Both the position numbers and the translations under genes were made by a program. From Aquimarina spongiae (lineage in GTDB: Bacteria; Bacteroidota; Bacteroidia; Flavobacteriales; Flavobacteriaceae), in NCBI RefSeq assembly GCF_900141785.1, contig NZ_FQYP01000008.1, positions 299,309 to 363,308 on the forward strand: a stretch of DNA of 64,000 nt, read 5' to 3'. How positions within the stretch are numbered: position 1 is the stretch's first letter; each line of letters starts with the position of its first letter. Positions 9,087 through 19,545 of this stretch are shown here, piece after piece. The notes below the pieces were generated by a model. It saw only the letters and a list, made by a program, of their open reading frames with translations, made no database searches and had not been told where the DNA came from.

Positions 9087-10022
9087 TTGAACACCAAAGA
9101 GCTTACATATTTGCTTCAACATCCCGAAGAATTGAACAAAGGACAAATCTCGAATTTAGAAAAAATCTCTAGAGAGTTCCCTTATTTTCAAGCAGTAAGA
9201 CCTTTGCTACTAAAAACACTGAAAGCACAAGGTAGTTTTACCTATAATCAGGAATTAAAAACTACCGCAGCCTACACTACAGATCGTACGGTACTTTTTG
9301 ATTTTATTACTTCTGACGTTTTTCAAGAGAAAAAAGAAGAAACCGCTACATCAAAAAAGAGCAAATCTGATATCGAGGTTGTGGACCATGAAGAGGTAAA
9401 GACACTTCCTAGAATGGCGATGGATGATGCCATTAAAATGGACATCGAAGAAGCAGAAGACGTGCTTGATCCTGCGCTTTTTTCTACTAGAAAAGAAGAA
9501 AGTCTCTTACAACAGATTCATATTACGGAAGAGGAAGAAAAACAGGACCCGAAAGAAATAGCAAGCGACACCAAAGAAGATGAACTACAAATCGATAAGC
9601 CGCTTGATTTTAATAGAAAAGAAACACATTCGTTTGCAGAATGGCTAAAACTTACCTCGGTACAGCCTATAGAAAGATCAGAAGAGGATCAGGAAGAGAA
9701 GTTACCTATTGAAGAGCAAGAAAAAAAATCAGATAATTCGCTAAAACAGAAAGAAAAGTTTGATCTTATCGACGAGTTCATTGCCAGCAACCCCAAAATA
9801 CAACCAGCTGCAAAAAATAGTCCGACCCGTAATCTGGCAAAGGAAAATCAAACCCCTACAGATGAGTTAATGACAGAAACTTTGGCCCGAGTATACCTGG
9901 CTCAAAAAAACTATAAAAAAGCAATTCAAGCTTATAACATATTAATTTTGAAAAATCCCGAAAAAAGTGGTTTCTTTGCAGACCAAATTCGAGCGATCAA
10001 GAAATTACAAGAAAATAAATAA
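9087..10022 (+). CDS. Conserved Bacteroidota protein with C-terminal TPR-like helices (TTG start)
   Basis: A 311-residue soluble protein of unknown function. The N-terminal 75 residues (NTKELTYLLQHPEELN, then REFPYFQAVRPLLLKTL) form a conserved helical module. The middle (about 85-250) is low-complexity, very rich in E, K and D and probably disordered. The last 50 residues (ARVYLAQKNYKKAIQAYNIL, then LKNPEKSGFF) form one TPR-like hairpin. The first usable start is a TTG at 9087, which places the conserved N-terminus immediately after it. It sits 24 nt after lptE and ends 7 nt before the secG ATG, so the genes are probably one operon. Confidence 0.8.
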   Translation: MNTKELTYLLQHPEELNKGQISNLEKISREFPYFQAVRPLLLKTLKAQGSFTYNQELKTTAAYTTDRTVLFDFITSDVFQEKKEETATSKKSKSDIEVVDHEEVKTLPRMAMDDAIKMDIEEAEDVLDPALFSTRKEESLLQQIHITEEEEKQDPKEIASDTKEDELQIDKPLDFNRKETHSFAEWLKLTSVQPIERSEEDQEEKLPIEEQEKKSDNSLKQKEKFDLIDEFIASNPKIQPAAKNSPTRNLAKENQTPTDELMTETLARVYLAQKNYKKAIQAYNILILKNPEKSGFFADQIRAIKKLQENK

Positions 10023-10029
10023 CAATATA

Positions 10030-10356
10030 ATGACAACGTTTTCAATCTTTTTAATACTAATCGTTATTGTATCTTTTTTACTAGTTGTAGTAATTATGGT
10101 ACAAAACCCTAAAGGAGGAGGTTTATCATCTTCTTTCGGAGGTGGTGGAACTCAGCAATTAGGTGGTGTAAAAAAGACTTCAGACTTTTTGGATAAAAGT
10201 ACCTGGACCTTGGCCACGCTATTATTGGTATTGATTTTATTATCAAATATCGATTTGATGAGTACCGGTACCGCTCAGGAGTCAAAAGTAAATACAGATG
10301 ATGTACAAGTAGAAGCTCCTGTCACTCCGGCAACGGACAATGACGATCAAGAGTAA
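10030..10356 (+). CDS. secG: Preprotein translocase subunit SecG
   Basis: Small inner-membrane subunit of the SecYEG translocon. From the ATG at 10030 the product is 108 residues with two membrane helices (about 3-24 and 57-76). Between them is the SecG signature VVIMVQNPKGGGLSSSFGGG, followed by a polar, acidic C-terminal tail (TDDVQVEAPVTPATDNDDQE). A longer reading frame opens upstream within the previous gene, but the conserved first helix starts right after the ATG at 10030. An intrinsic terminator follows at 10381. Confidence 0.93.
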   Translation: MTTFSIFLILIVIVSFLLVVVIMVQNPKGGGLSSSFGGGGTQQLGGVKKTSDFLDKSTWTLATLLLVLILLSNIDLMSTGTAQESKVNTDDVQVEAPVTPATDNDDQE

Positions 10357-10380
10357 CATGATCATAAAAACAACTACAAA

Positions 10381-10413
10381 AATGTCGACTTGTCATACAG
10401 TCGGCATTTTTTG
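10381..10413 (+). terminator. Intrinsic terminator after secG
   Basis: Arms ATGTCGACT and AGTCGGCAT (one G-U pair) form a 9-bp stem with an 8-nt loop, followed by a T tract (10407-10412). It separates the miaB-secG series from groES. Confidence 0.8.
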
Positions 10414-10419
10414 TTTCAA

Positions 10420-10451
10420 TTTGTCAGTATCCAACCACTGGCATAATTTCT
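10420..10451 (+). promoter_or_regulatory. Possible groES-groEL promoter
   Basis: TTTG at 10420-10423, a 20-nt gap, then TAATTTCT at 10444-10451, an imperfect TAnnTTTG. It lies about 50 nt before groES. No CIRCE inverted repeat (the HrcA operator) was seen in the 10414-10500 region. Confidence 0.35.
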
Positions 10452-10500
10452 GAAATAAGCAACGAAGATTTCAATTAATAATAAAAAAACGAATCATAAA

Positions 10501-10776
10501 ATGGGAGTAAATATCAAACCTCTTTCAGACCGTGTGGTTGTTGAGCCACTTCCTGCAGAAACTCAAACTGCATCAGGACTATTTATTCCTGACTCTGCTC
10601 AGGAAAAACAACAGAAAGGTAAAGTTGCCGCTGTTGGTAATGGTAAAAAAGACCACGAAATGACTGTAAAAGTTGGAGACACCGTACTTTATGGGAAATA
10701 TGCTGGTACAGAATTAAAATTAGATGGTAAAGATTATCTAATCATGCGTGAGGATGATATTCTAGCTATTGTTTAA
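10501..10776 (+). CDS. groES: Co-chaperonin GroES
   Basis: The 91-residue heptameric lid of the GroEL chaperonin. It has [17 protein letters not shown] at the start, the mobile loop ([18 protein letters not shown]) and the C-terminal [23 protein letters not shown]. Length is typical of Bacteroidota. It precedes groEL by 85 nt in the usual bicistronic order. Confidence 0.98.
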   Translation: MGVNIKPLSDRVVVEPLPAETQTASGLFIPDSAQEKQQKGKVAAVGNGKKDHEMTVKVGDTVLYGKYAGTELKLDGKDYLIMREDDILAIV

Positions 10777-10855
10777 TTCGCAACAATTCTTTAAAAACAA
10801 CAAATCAAAAGTTCCAGCCTTTGACCGTTGGGACAGACAATTTCAAAATACATAA

Positions 10856-12499
<1,644 letters not shown>

Positions 12500-12566
12500 G
12501 TCGCACGGCGACAACAAAATTATTTAGCGCTTGTGAAGTAAAATTCCTGAGCCAGCTAATAAAATA

Positions 12567-12604
12567 TAAAAACCCATTTTGAACGTTTCAAAATGGGTTT
12601 TGTT
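12567..12604 (+). terminator. Intrinsic terminator after groEL
   Basis: A near-perfect hairpin, arms AAAACCCATTTTGAA and TTTCAAAATGGGTTTT around a short ACG loop, flanked by A and T runs, so it could work in both directions. It lies between convergent groEL and the XRE regulator. Confidence 0.85.
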
Positions 12605-12635
12605 TGTATATAAAGTATAATACGCTCTAAAACTT

Positions 12636-14117
12636 CTACGAATACTGTTTCACTAAATCTTGAACCAAAGAGGCTGTTTTTTTGTGTTTTTCTCTTATCA
12701 ATAATCGTTTAGGTGGCGCCATACGCACATCACAATCTTTAAGAGAACAAGATTCGCAAGTTACCCCCACTTTGACCTTTGGTATTTTTGAATCGCCAAC
12801 AAACTTAATTTTTTTCTCTAACGCTGACGAAATCAAGAAACCGATTCCAATGCTACGATAATAGTCTTTTCTAAACGGATCTTTGGTTGCTGAAGTAAAA
12901 ACCAGATATTGCTGATCGGTATCGGCATAATCAGAAATCTGGATGTTAAAAGTATATTCTAAATCTTCGTTGGCAGTACGTTGCAAAGTTTTGATAGCCA
13001 TCCATCGCCTACAATAGTGCTCGTTAATTTCATTGGCATGGGGTTGCTGCTGATGAGTAATGTGCAACTCCTTTACCAAATTGAACTTTTCGACACCTTT
13101 TTTATGGGTAAACCTAAGAAAGAATACATTTTGCATTCCAAAATCCTTAGGCAATACATTAGTCAAACGCTGATAAAAAGACTCCGGAGATGCATTGTAA
13201 AGATTCATAATCTTATGAAAAGCCTTTTCAGAAAAAGTTTCTGAAGAAAACAATTCTTTAAGCTGCTCTCCTAAATGTTGTCTAGGCAAAATAAGAGCTC
13301 CTGCAAAATAAGAGGCATAAAAGTTATGCAACACCTCTTCAAAATGATTATATCGTATCCAGGTAAAGGTATAAGGGCGATCTGTAATCTCCAAATATTG
13401 ATACCCTAGCTCTTTGGCAAAAATAAACGTCTTTTGAGCCTCATCTACTCTATCCGAAAGCAATAAGGTCTTGGTCGAAGGCACAAATACAGATCTCAGG
13501 TTATCCAGCTCCTCCTGTTTGGGGATTCCGGATTCATTAATATTATACCCATATTCTTCTTTCAGTATCTCCTCTAGTTCTGCCGATCCAATTTTACCAG
13601 TCAGATCTAGTTGGTAGGTATTCGCACAACGTATTACTTTATCTTCTAAATCTTTAAAAAAGTTATTATGCGCTTCTTGGTAAGAACGCAGAGAAGCCAG
13701 ATAAAATCCTTCGCGACTCATATTATAGTGCTGAGCGATCTCTATGATCGTACTTATAAATGCATTTACCTTTGATGGGGCATTTGCAATGATATCGATC
13801 AAATCACTTTGCTGAATTCCGAAGAGTTCCAACGGAATTTCATCCAAAATACCTGACTGTAAAATCTCTCCAATAGGAGCCAGATTTTTATCCAATTTAA
13901 GAGAAACTAATTGATCATAAGGCACCCCAAGTGTTTCTGCAAGTTTGATGATCTTATCCGTTTTTGGATATTTTTTTCCTTTTTCAATTTCGTTGAGATA
14001 CGACTTTGACAATCCACTTAATTTGGATAATCCAAAAAGAGACAAATCCTTTTCTGTACGTATTTGCTTGATTTTCAAGCCAAAAATAAGTCTAATATAT
14101 TCTTCTGCTATCGCCAT
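12636..14117 (-). CDS. XRE-family transcriptional regulator (ScfR/RamB-like, DUF2083)
   Basis: A 493-residue regulator. An N-terminal XRE helix-turn-helix (about 12-66, LGLSKSYLNEIEKGKKYPKTDKI-like recognition region) is followed by an ImmA/IrrE-like region and a C-terminal DUF2083-type domain with a cysteine cluster CESCSLKDC. The HExxH zinc-protease motif of active ImmA/IrrE proteins is not visible; the expected region reads HFEEVLHNFYASYFAGAL. The family includes regulators of acetate, short-chain acyl and glyoxylate metabolism such as RamB and ScfR. It is divergent from malate synthase aceB, so I infer that it controls aceB. A perfect -7 element TACTTTTG (minus strand, about 14123-14130) lies only some 6 nt before the ATG, which would give a very short or absent leader. 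Confidence 0.85.
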   Translation of the reverse strand: MAIAEEYIRLIFGLKIKQIRTEKDLSLFGLSKLSGLSKSYLNEIEKGKKYPKTDKIIKLAETLGVPYDQLVSLKLDKNLAPIGEILQSGILDEIPLELFGIQQSDLIDIIANAPSKVNAFISTIIEIAQHYNMSREGFYLASLRSYQEAHNNFFKDLEDKVIRCANTYQLDLTGKIGSAELEEILKEEYGYNINESGIPKQEELDNLRSVFVPSTKTLLLSDRVDEAQKTFIFAKELGYQYLEITDRPYTFTWIRYNHFEEVLHNFYASYFAGALILPRQHLGEQLKELFSSETFSEKAFHKIMNLYNASPESFYQRLTNVLPKDFGMQNVFFLRFTHKKGVEKFNLVKELHITHQQQPHANEINEHYCRRWMAIKTLQRTANEDLEYTFNIQISDYADTDQQYLVFTSATKDPFRKDYYRSIGIGFLISSALEKKIKFVGDSKIPKVKVGVTCESCSLKDCDVRMAPPKRLLIREKHKKTASLVQDLVKQYS

Positions 14118-14173
14118 AGAATCAAAAGTAAGAATTTTCGCGTAATCTTGGAAAAAAGAAAAAATTCACATTT

Positions 14174-14187
14174 AGCGAACGTTCGCT
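14174..14187. promoter_or_regulatory. Perfect 14-bp palindrome, candidate operator for aceB and its regulator
   Basis: AGCGAACGTTCGCT is a perfect dyad, much richer in GC than its AT-rich surroundings. It lies between the divergent XRE regulator and aceB and abuts the -33 TTG of the proposed aceB promoter. This position suits a repressor or regulator site. Confidence 0.6.
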
Positions 14188-14217
14188 TGTTTTATAAAAA
14201 ACTTTTTTTTAATATTG
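14187..14217 (+). promoter_or_regulatory. Probable aceB promoter
   Basis: TTG at 14187-14189, a 20-nt spacer and TAATATTG at 14210-14217 (one mismatch to TAnnTTTG). The -33 box overlaps the end of the 14-bp palindrome. The leader to the aceB ATG is about 40 nt. Confidence 0.5.
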
Positions 14218-14262
14218 TTCACTCAAAACGATAATAGTTGTAAAAACCTAAATTTTTAAACT

Positions 14263-15861
14263 ATGGAAACTCAGACAAACATTAGTCAAAAAATTAGCTT
14301 CTCAAAGAATGTAAGAAATTACCATCCGGAAATCTTAACCGATGGTGCGTTAACTTTCTTAGAAGCTTTGCAAGATCGCTTTAACGAAAGACGATTAGCA
14401 TTATTAAAAAACCGCGAGTGCCAACAGCAGTTGTTTGATCTGGGAACGTATCCTTCATTTCCAGAAAACACCAAGGAAATTCGCAATGCAGAATGGTGTG
14501 CTGCTCCAATCCCCGCCGATCTTCAGGATCGTAGAGTAGAGATTACAGGACCAGTAGACCGCAAGATGGTCATCAACGCATTAAACTCTGGAGCCAAAAC
14601 ATTTATGGCGGACTTTGAAGACAGTAATGCTCCACTTTGGGAGAACTGCTTGCAAGGACAGAAAAACCTGAAGGATGCCGTCAATAAAACTATTTCGTTT
14701 TACAATCCAAAAAAAGATAAGACCTATCAACTGAAAGAAAAAGTAGCGACTTTAATCGTTCGTCCAAGAGGTTTACACCTTGATGAAAAACATCTGTTGA
14801 TCAGAGGTCAGGAAATGAGTGCTTCTTTATTTGATTTTGCACTATACTTATTTCATAATAATGTACAACTGAAAGAAAATGGTACAGGAGCCTATTATTA
14901 TCTTCCAAAACTAGAACATTTTACAGAAGCTATCTGGTGGAATGATGTGATTGACTTTTCTGAAGAATATCTGGGAATCGAACCAGGAAGCGTAAAAGTT
15001 ACTGTTTTGGTAGAAACCATTACCGCAAGTTTTCAATTGGATGAAATCATTTACGCATTAAAAGATCATATTGTAGGTCTTAACTGCGGAAGATGGGATT
15101 ATATCTTTAGCTATATCAAAAAATTAAGAAACCACGAAGGTTTTGTAGTTCCTGATCGTGCACAAGTAACCATGACCAGTCCGTTTATGGATGCTTATAG
15201 CAAGTTGGTAATCCAACGTTGTCATAAAAGAAATATTCTTGCAATTGGAGGAATGGCGGCTCAAATTCCGATCAAAGATAATGAAGAACGCAATGCTCAA
15301 GCATTTGCAAAAGTAAAAGCAGATAAAGAGCGTGAAGTACAAAATGGACATGATGGTACTTGGGTAGCACACCCTGGTTTGGTGAAATTGGCGATGCAGG
15401 TTTTTGATACCCACATGCCAACCACTAATCAACTACACGTAAAACGAGAAGACATTACGATTACTGAAGACGATCTGCTAGCGATTCCACAAGGAACGAT
15501 AACAGAAAAAGGAATCAGAGAAAATATTAACGTAGGCATTCATTACATCGCCAATTGGTTGAGTGGTAACGGAGCAGTAGCATTATACAATCTTATGGAA
15601 GATGCCGCAACTGCAGAAATTAGCAGAACCCAAGTTTGGCAATGGCTTAAAAACGAAGTCCGTCTGGAAGATGACAGAACGTTTAACCAAGAATTATTTG
15701 ATACACTTTTTGAAGATGAGCTAAATATCATCAAAGAACAGGTAGGAGAGCAACTTTTTGATTCCGAAAATTATCAAAATGCTATTGCAACTTTCAAAAA
15801 CCTAGTAATCTCTGATGATTTTGAAGAGTTCTTAACTACTTCGGCTTATCAGTATCTCTAA
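14263..15861 (+). CDS. aceB: Malate synthase A
   Basis: A 532-residue malate synthase that condenses acetyl-CoA with glyoxylate in the glyoxylate shunt. The AceB signature is present around KDHIVGLNCGRWDYIFSYIK, together with the catalytic-region segments FMADFEDSNAPLWEN and LIVRPRGLHLDEKH. Length and N-terminus fit the A isoform. The usual partner gene for isocitrate lyase (aceA) does not follow; an intergenic region with a terminator-like hairpin comes next. The divergent XRE regulator is the likely controller. Confidence 0.96.
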   Translation: METQTNISQKISFSKNVRNYHPEILTDGALTFLEALQDRFNERRLALLKNRECQQQLFDLGTYPSFPENTKEIRNAEWCAAPIPADLQDRRVEITGPVDRKMVINALNSGAKTFMADFEDSNAPLWENCLQGQKNLKDAVNKTISFYNPKKDKTYQLKEKVATLIVRPRGLHLDEKHLLIRGQEMSASLFDFALYLFHNNVQLKENGTGAYYYLPKLEHFTEAIWWNDVIDFSEEYLGIEPGSVKVTVLVETITASFQLDEIIYALKDHIVGLNCGRWDYIFSYIKKLRNHEGFVVPDRAQVTMTSPFMDAYSKLVIQRCHKRNILAIGGMAAQIPIKDNEERNAQAFAKVKADKEREVQNGHDGTWVAHPGLVKLAMQVFDTHMPTTNQLHVKREDITITEDDLLAIPQGTITEKGIRENINVGIHYIANWLSGNGAVALYNLMEDAATAEISRTQVWQWLKNEVRLEDDRTFNQELFDTLFEDELNIIKEQVGEQLFDSENYQNAIATFKNLVISDDFEEFLTTSAYQYL

Positions 15862-16016
15862 ATAACGATAATTTATGTTTTATAGGTACACAACTATACG
15901 CTGTATATTATGGGATTGCAGTGAGTAAATCATCTATAAGTATATGGAGGGAAGTACAAAAGTTGAGCAATTGTAACTATTAGCATAATTTTTTTCCGAT
16001 TTTTATTATTGTGCTC

Positions 16017-16050
16017 GAAAACGGCATTCATTACGATGAATGTCGTTTTC
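16017..16050 (+). terminator. Hairpin terminator downstream of aceB
   Basis: Arms GAAAACGGCATTCAT and ATGAATGTCGTTTTC (one G-U pair) with a 4-nt loop, followed by ATTTT. It lies about 155 nt after the aceB stop. I see no gene in the 15862-16016 stretch. Confidence 0.7.
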
Positions 16051-16146
16051 ATTTTAATACAATTCCGATTGATCTTCTTATAATAAATTCCTAATTTGTA
16101 ATCATATTATCTCACTATAAACCTGAAATACATCTTGTTGTTCACT

Positions 16147-17439
16147 ATGACTGTTAATCAAGATATTACAAAGACCAATTGGAATCTAGCTACCAAAATC
16201 GCATTTAGATTTTTTTGCGTTTACTTTTTTCTTCACATTTTCCCTTTTCCTCTCAGTTATCTCGAAACACTTTTAGGGAATAACCCATTTTCTTTTTATA
16301 CAAACGGGATGCAACAACTTTCCGTTTGGGTTGGAAAGAACGTACTAGGAATTAACTATGAAATAACTATTGGTTTCAATGGCAGTGGAGATACCACTTC
16401 AAATTACATTGTTCATTTCATTATTGCCGTAATGTCTCTGATTATCATGGTAATTTGGAGTATTATTGATTTTAAAAGACAAAATTACGACAAGGTACTT
16501 TTGTACTTTAGGGCTTTTATAAGATACTATGTAGCTTCTATCCTATTTGTATATGGTTTCGGTAAAGTTATCCCTTTACAATTTTCAGAACTAAATAATT
16601 TTGATTTAATAAAGACTTTTGGAGATCAATCTCCCATGGGGTTAATGTGGAATTTTATGGAGTATAGTGACACCTATACTCGGTTTTCTGGTTTTGCCGA
16701 AGTAATCGCAGGAGCACTATTACTTTTTAGAAAAACTGTTGTTTTCGGTGCCATAGTAGTCATAGGCGTCATGTTTAATGTTTTTATGATGAATATGAGT
16801 TACGATATCCCTGGAAAATTATATAGTGGCCTTATAACCATGATGGGATTGTTCTTGTTATCTCCGGATATCAAACGCATTTTAAACTTTTTCATTCTCA
16901 ATAAAACAGTATATCCTAAAACCATATTACCTTATTTCTCAAATTCAAAATATCAAAAAACAGTATTAATTTTCAAAGTCTTGTTTATAGGTTTTTTGAT
17001 ATATAATAACCTTGGGGGAGCTATAAAAAACCAAGAAAAATGGGGTAAAAAAGCACCAAAACCCGCTTTGTATGGGATTTACGAAGTCGAAGAATTTATA
17101 CAAAACAATGACACATTACCGCCTTTAGCAACAGATAGTATTCGTTGGAAACGTATAATAGTAGACAAATGGTATAGTGGAATCCAGACTATGGACGAAA
17201 AAATTATCAGATTCAAAGAGGAAACCGATACCATTTCTAAAACCCTTAAGCTAACATCTAATACAGACAGTACAGATGTGATGAGTTTTTATTTTAAACA
17301 AAAAGACAGTTTATTTTATTTCGAAACCATCTACAAAGGAGATACTTTAAAAATCAAAACCGAGAAGAAACCTAGAGAAGACTTTTTGTTGATCAACCGG
17401 GGTTTTCATTGGATAAGCGAACGTCCTTTTAACCGATAA
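16147..17439 (+). CDS. DoxX-like integral membrane protein
   Basis: A 430-residue protein from the ATG at 16147 (an in-frame TTG at 16135 is less likely). The first two thirds are hydrophobic with about seven or eight membrane segments. The middle region (LLYFRAFIRYYVASILFVYGFGKVIPLQF, broken here only by loops, then EVIAGALLLFRKTVVFGAIVV) resembles the DoxX fold. The last 130 residues are polar and probably form an extracytoplasmic or cytoplasmic domain (DSIRWKRIIVDKWYSGI). The function is unknown. It ends 1 nt from the convergent dipeptidase gene, with no room for a terminator between them. Confidence 0.75.
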   Translation: MTVNQDITKTNWNLATKIAFRFFCVYFFLHIFPFPLSYLETLLGNNPFSFYTNGMQQLSVWVGKNVLGINYEITIGFNGSGDTTSNYIVHFIIAVMSLIIMVIWSIIDFKRQNYDKVLLYFRAFIRYYVASILFVYGFGKVIPLQFSELNNFDLIKTFGDQSPMGLMWNFMEYSDTYTRFSGFAEVIAGALLLFRKTVVFGAIVVIGVMFNVFMMNMSYDIPGKLYSGLITMMGLFLLSPDIKRILNFFILNKTVYPKTILPYFSNSKYQKTVLIFKVLFIGFLIYNNLGGAIKNQEKWGKKAPKPALYGIYEVEEFIQNNDTLPPLATDSIRWKRIIVDKWYSGIQTMDEKIIRFKEETDTISKTLKLTSNTDSTDVMSFYFKQKDSLFYFETIYKGDTLKIKTEKKPREDFLLINRGFHWISERPFNR

Positions 17440-17440
17440 A

Positions 17441-18199
17441 CTACTTACATTTCCATCGGAAATCAGATATTTTAAACTTCTTACCTGTACTGAAGTTATA
17501 GTGCCACCATTCTGATTTTATAGTTGTGAAACCATGCTTTTCCATGGTACTTCTCAACATTTTTCGATTGGCAATCACTTTTTCTGGTAATTGTGTGTAG
17601 GAATGTCTTGCCTCTTTACCAAAATGATCAAAGGAAGTACCCATATCCAGTTCATTTCCTTTAAGATCAGTCAACGTAATATCTACAGCCGCTCCTCTAT
17701 TATGAACTGATCCTCCTTTGGGATCAGCTACGTACCCAGGGTTTGGAACGATTTTCCACATCTTTTTTTGAACACTATGTGGACGATAACAATCAAATAG
17801 TTTGATACGATAGCCTTGCCTCATAAAATCCTTGTTAGCATTCAACAAGGCTTGTGCTACCTCGTTACGAACATAACATTTGGCGCAGGAGTATACTTTT
17901 TCTTTCAGGAAGTTATCGGGAGTCGCATATTTCATATCCAGTACAAAATTCCCCGATAATTTTTCTACATCAACAAACTCGTCATTTTTCTTAACAGACT
18001 GATCACGCTTTCCATCAAAAAGTCTCTCGATAGAATCCTTCTTTCGGAGCATACTTTGCTCCACCTTTTCTCCTCGTAATTTAAGTGCTTTTGATTTTTC
18101 TAAGAGAGATAATGTTTGTATCCCCGGGGCAACCTTAGCGTTATTACAAGAAAAAACCAATGCCGAAAAAATCAGCAAAATTAATTTTCTCTCAATCAT
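17441..18199 (-). CDS. D-alanyl-D-alanine dipeptidase family lipoprotein (VanX/DdpX-like)
   Basis: A 252-residue zinc peptidase of the M15D family, which cleaves D-Ala-D-Ala dipeptides. The signal peptide ends with a lipobox (LVFSC). The zinc ligands and active site are visible: SVHNRGAAVD (SxHxxGxAxD) and the late EWWHYNF (ExxH). FDCYRPHSVQKKMW is the conserved substrate-side arginine segment. A short helical stretch rich in K and E precedes the catalytic domain. Lipidation places it in the periplasm or outer membrane, where it would act in cell-wall dipeptide scavenging rather than vancomycin resistance; no vanH or vanA is nearby. Confidence 0.9.
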   Translation of the reverse strand: MIERKLILLIFSALVFSCNNAKVAPGIQTLSLLEKSKALKLRGEKVEQSMLRKKDSIERLFDGKRDQSVKKNDEFVDVEKLSGNFVLDMKYATPDNFLKEKVYSCAKCYVRNEVAQALLNANKDFMRQGYRIKLFDCYRPHSVQKKMWKIVPNPGYVADPKGGSVHNRGAAVDITLTDLKGNELDMGTSFDHFGKEARHSYTQLPEKVIANRKMLRSTMEKHGFTTIKSEWWHYNFSTGKKFKISDFRWKCK

Positions 18200-18370
18200 A
18201 TTTCTCTATTTTACTCCAATTACAAAAGATCAAAATGTATCATGTATCGACAATTCTTCCCTCAAAAAATTCAGATTCAAAACATTCAATCTTTTTTAAA
18301 GATAATTAATATTTTCTTTATAAGGGCAATTTCATCGACAAACTACCCAATTACAGGCGATAAATTGCGC

Positions 18371-18913
18371 TTAATTACTTTTAATAATCTTTTTAACTTC
18401 TCCACAGTTGAGCATTGCTGCTCCATAGTACGGGTTTCGTATTTCCTTAGAATCAGAGAACCAATATCCTCCCCCTCCATCAAAAGCCATAGGGCAAAAT
18501 TGTTTGTAAATTTCTCCCTTAGTTACGGTGGCATTTTCAATAATTTGCTCTACCTGAACGGTAAGTGCCACAAAAAAATCTCTTTGTTTTTTTATATCCT
18601 TGGTCAACGCTATCAATTTTGCCGTAGCGATAAGTTCTTTATTGTTTTTGGTCAATAATTGTAATTTTTCAGAATTAGCCCTTACAGTTTTCGAATCACC
18701 ATTTACCAATGCTCCTTTAATCGTAAGATAGGTGTTATAAACTTGCTGCGTATGCTGATCAGAAAATGCAACGGTAGAATTTGTTTTAGTAGCATTCAGG
18801 TCTCCACCTTCGGCAATAACTGTATCCACCTTGGTGTCGATTTGCTTATCTCTTTTACAAGAAATATTCATCAAAATAACAAACGAAAATAACATCAGAA
18901 ATAAGTTTCGCAT
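18371..18913 (-). CDS. DUF3347-domain lipoprotein
   Basis: A 180-residue lipoprotein with a signal peptide ending at NISC. DUF3347 covers about residues 50-175 (YLTIKGALVNGDS, then the C-terminal CPMAFDGGGGYWFSDS and IRNPYYGAAMLNCGEV). The family is common in Bacteroidota and often found attached to CusB-like efflux proteins or near copper genes, and the conserved Cys-Met pair in CPMA and the late Cys suggest metal contact. No metal transporter is adjacent here. A -7-like TATTTTTG (plus 18954-18961, minus strand) lies upstream. The exact role is unknown. Confidence 0.85.
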   Translation of the reverse strand: MRNLFLMLFSFVILMNISCKRDKQIDTKVDTVIAEGGDLNATKTNSTVAFSDQHTQQVYNTYLTIKGALVNGDSKTVRANSEKLQLLTKNNKELIATAKLIALTKDIKKQRDFFVALTVQVEQIIENATVTKGEIYKQFCPMAFDGGGGYWFSDSKEIRNPYYGAAMLNCGEVKKIIKSN

Positions 18914-19089
18914 CAGCTTTCAGATTTTATAATTTGAATTCTTTATAAGTCTGCAAAAATACTTTATAAATAAAACATTCACCAGTACATTTTTCCTTTG
19001 ATGAGAAAAGTTTTAACAAAACTATACCATTTGAGATTACTCATTTTATTAAATATTTTAAATATTTTTACCCGATCAAAATTGCAAGA

Positions 19090-19545
19090 ATGACGTTTGA
19101 AGATTTAAAGCCCGAAGTAGTTTCTATACTTCAAAATACAGGTCAATCGGTAACCGAAAGACTTCATGAAATTTGTCAATTATTAAAAGATCATATCACC
19201 TATTACGACTGGGTTGGCTTTTATTTTAAAAATGGAGACAAGGAAGAATTAAAGCTAAGAACCTACGTTGGAGCCGAAACTGAACATGACATTATTCCTT
19301 TTGGTAAAGGAATCTGCGGTCAGGTAGCCCTATCTAATGAAAATTTTGTGGTACCCGATGTACAGGCCCAAGATAATTATATAGCCTGTAGTTTTGCGGT
19401 GAAATCAGAAATTGTAATCCCTCTGTTTAAAGATGGTGAAAATATCGGTCAAATTGATATCGATTCGGAAACTCCAGATCCATTCAATGAAGAAGATGAA
19501 CGTTTTCTTGAATTTGTAAATCAAGAAGTAGCAAAAATCCTTTAA
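19090..19545 (+). CDS. GAF-domain protein, free methionine-(R)-sulfoxide reductase-like
   Basis: A 151-residue protein formed by a single GAF domain, related to free Met-R-sulfoxide reductase (E. coli YebR/MsrC). The family segments FGKGICGQVA, FVVPDVQAQDNYIAC and SEIVIPLF are present. Two of the three conserved cysteines are seen: C76 (equivalent to E. coli C94) and C100 (equivalent to the catalytic C118). The position of E. coli C84, ten residues earlier, is not cysteine. The enzyme may still work with one resolving cysteine. The gene stands alone, between a DUF3347 gene on the other strand and a 400-nt intergenic region. Confidence 0.8.
   Translation: MTFEDLKPEVVSILQNTGQSVTERLHEICQLLKDHITYYDWVGFYFKNGDKEELKLRTYVGAETEHDIIPFGKGICGQVALSNENFVVPDVQAQDNYIACSFAVKSEIVIPLFKDGENIGQIDIDSETPDPFNEEDERFLEFVNQEVAKIL

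Noticed and set aside
17441..18199. Vancomycin-resistance gene vanX
   Set aside because: It is a lipoprotein of the broad M15D family with no vanH, vanA or sensor genes near it.
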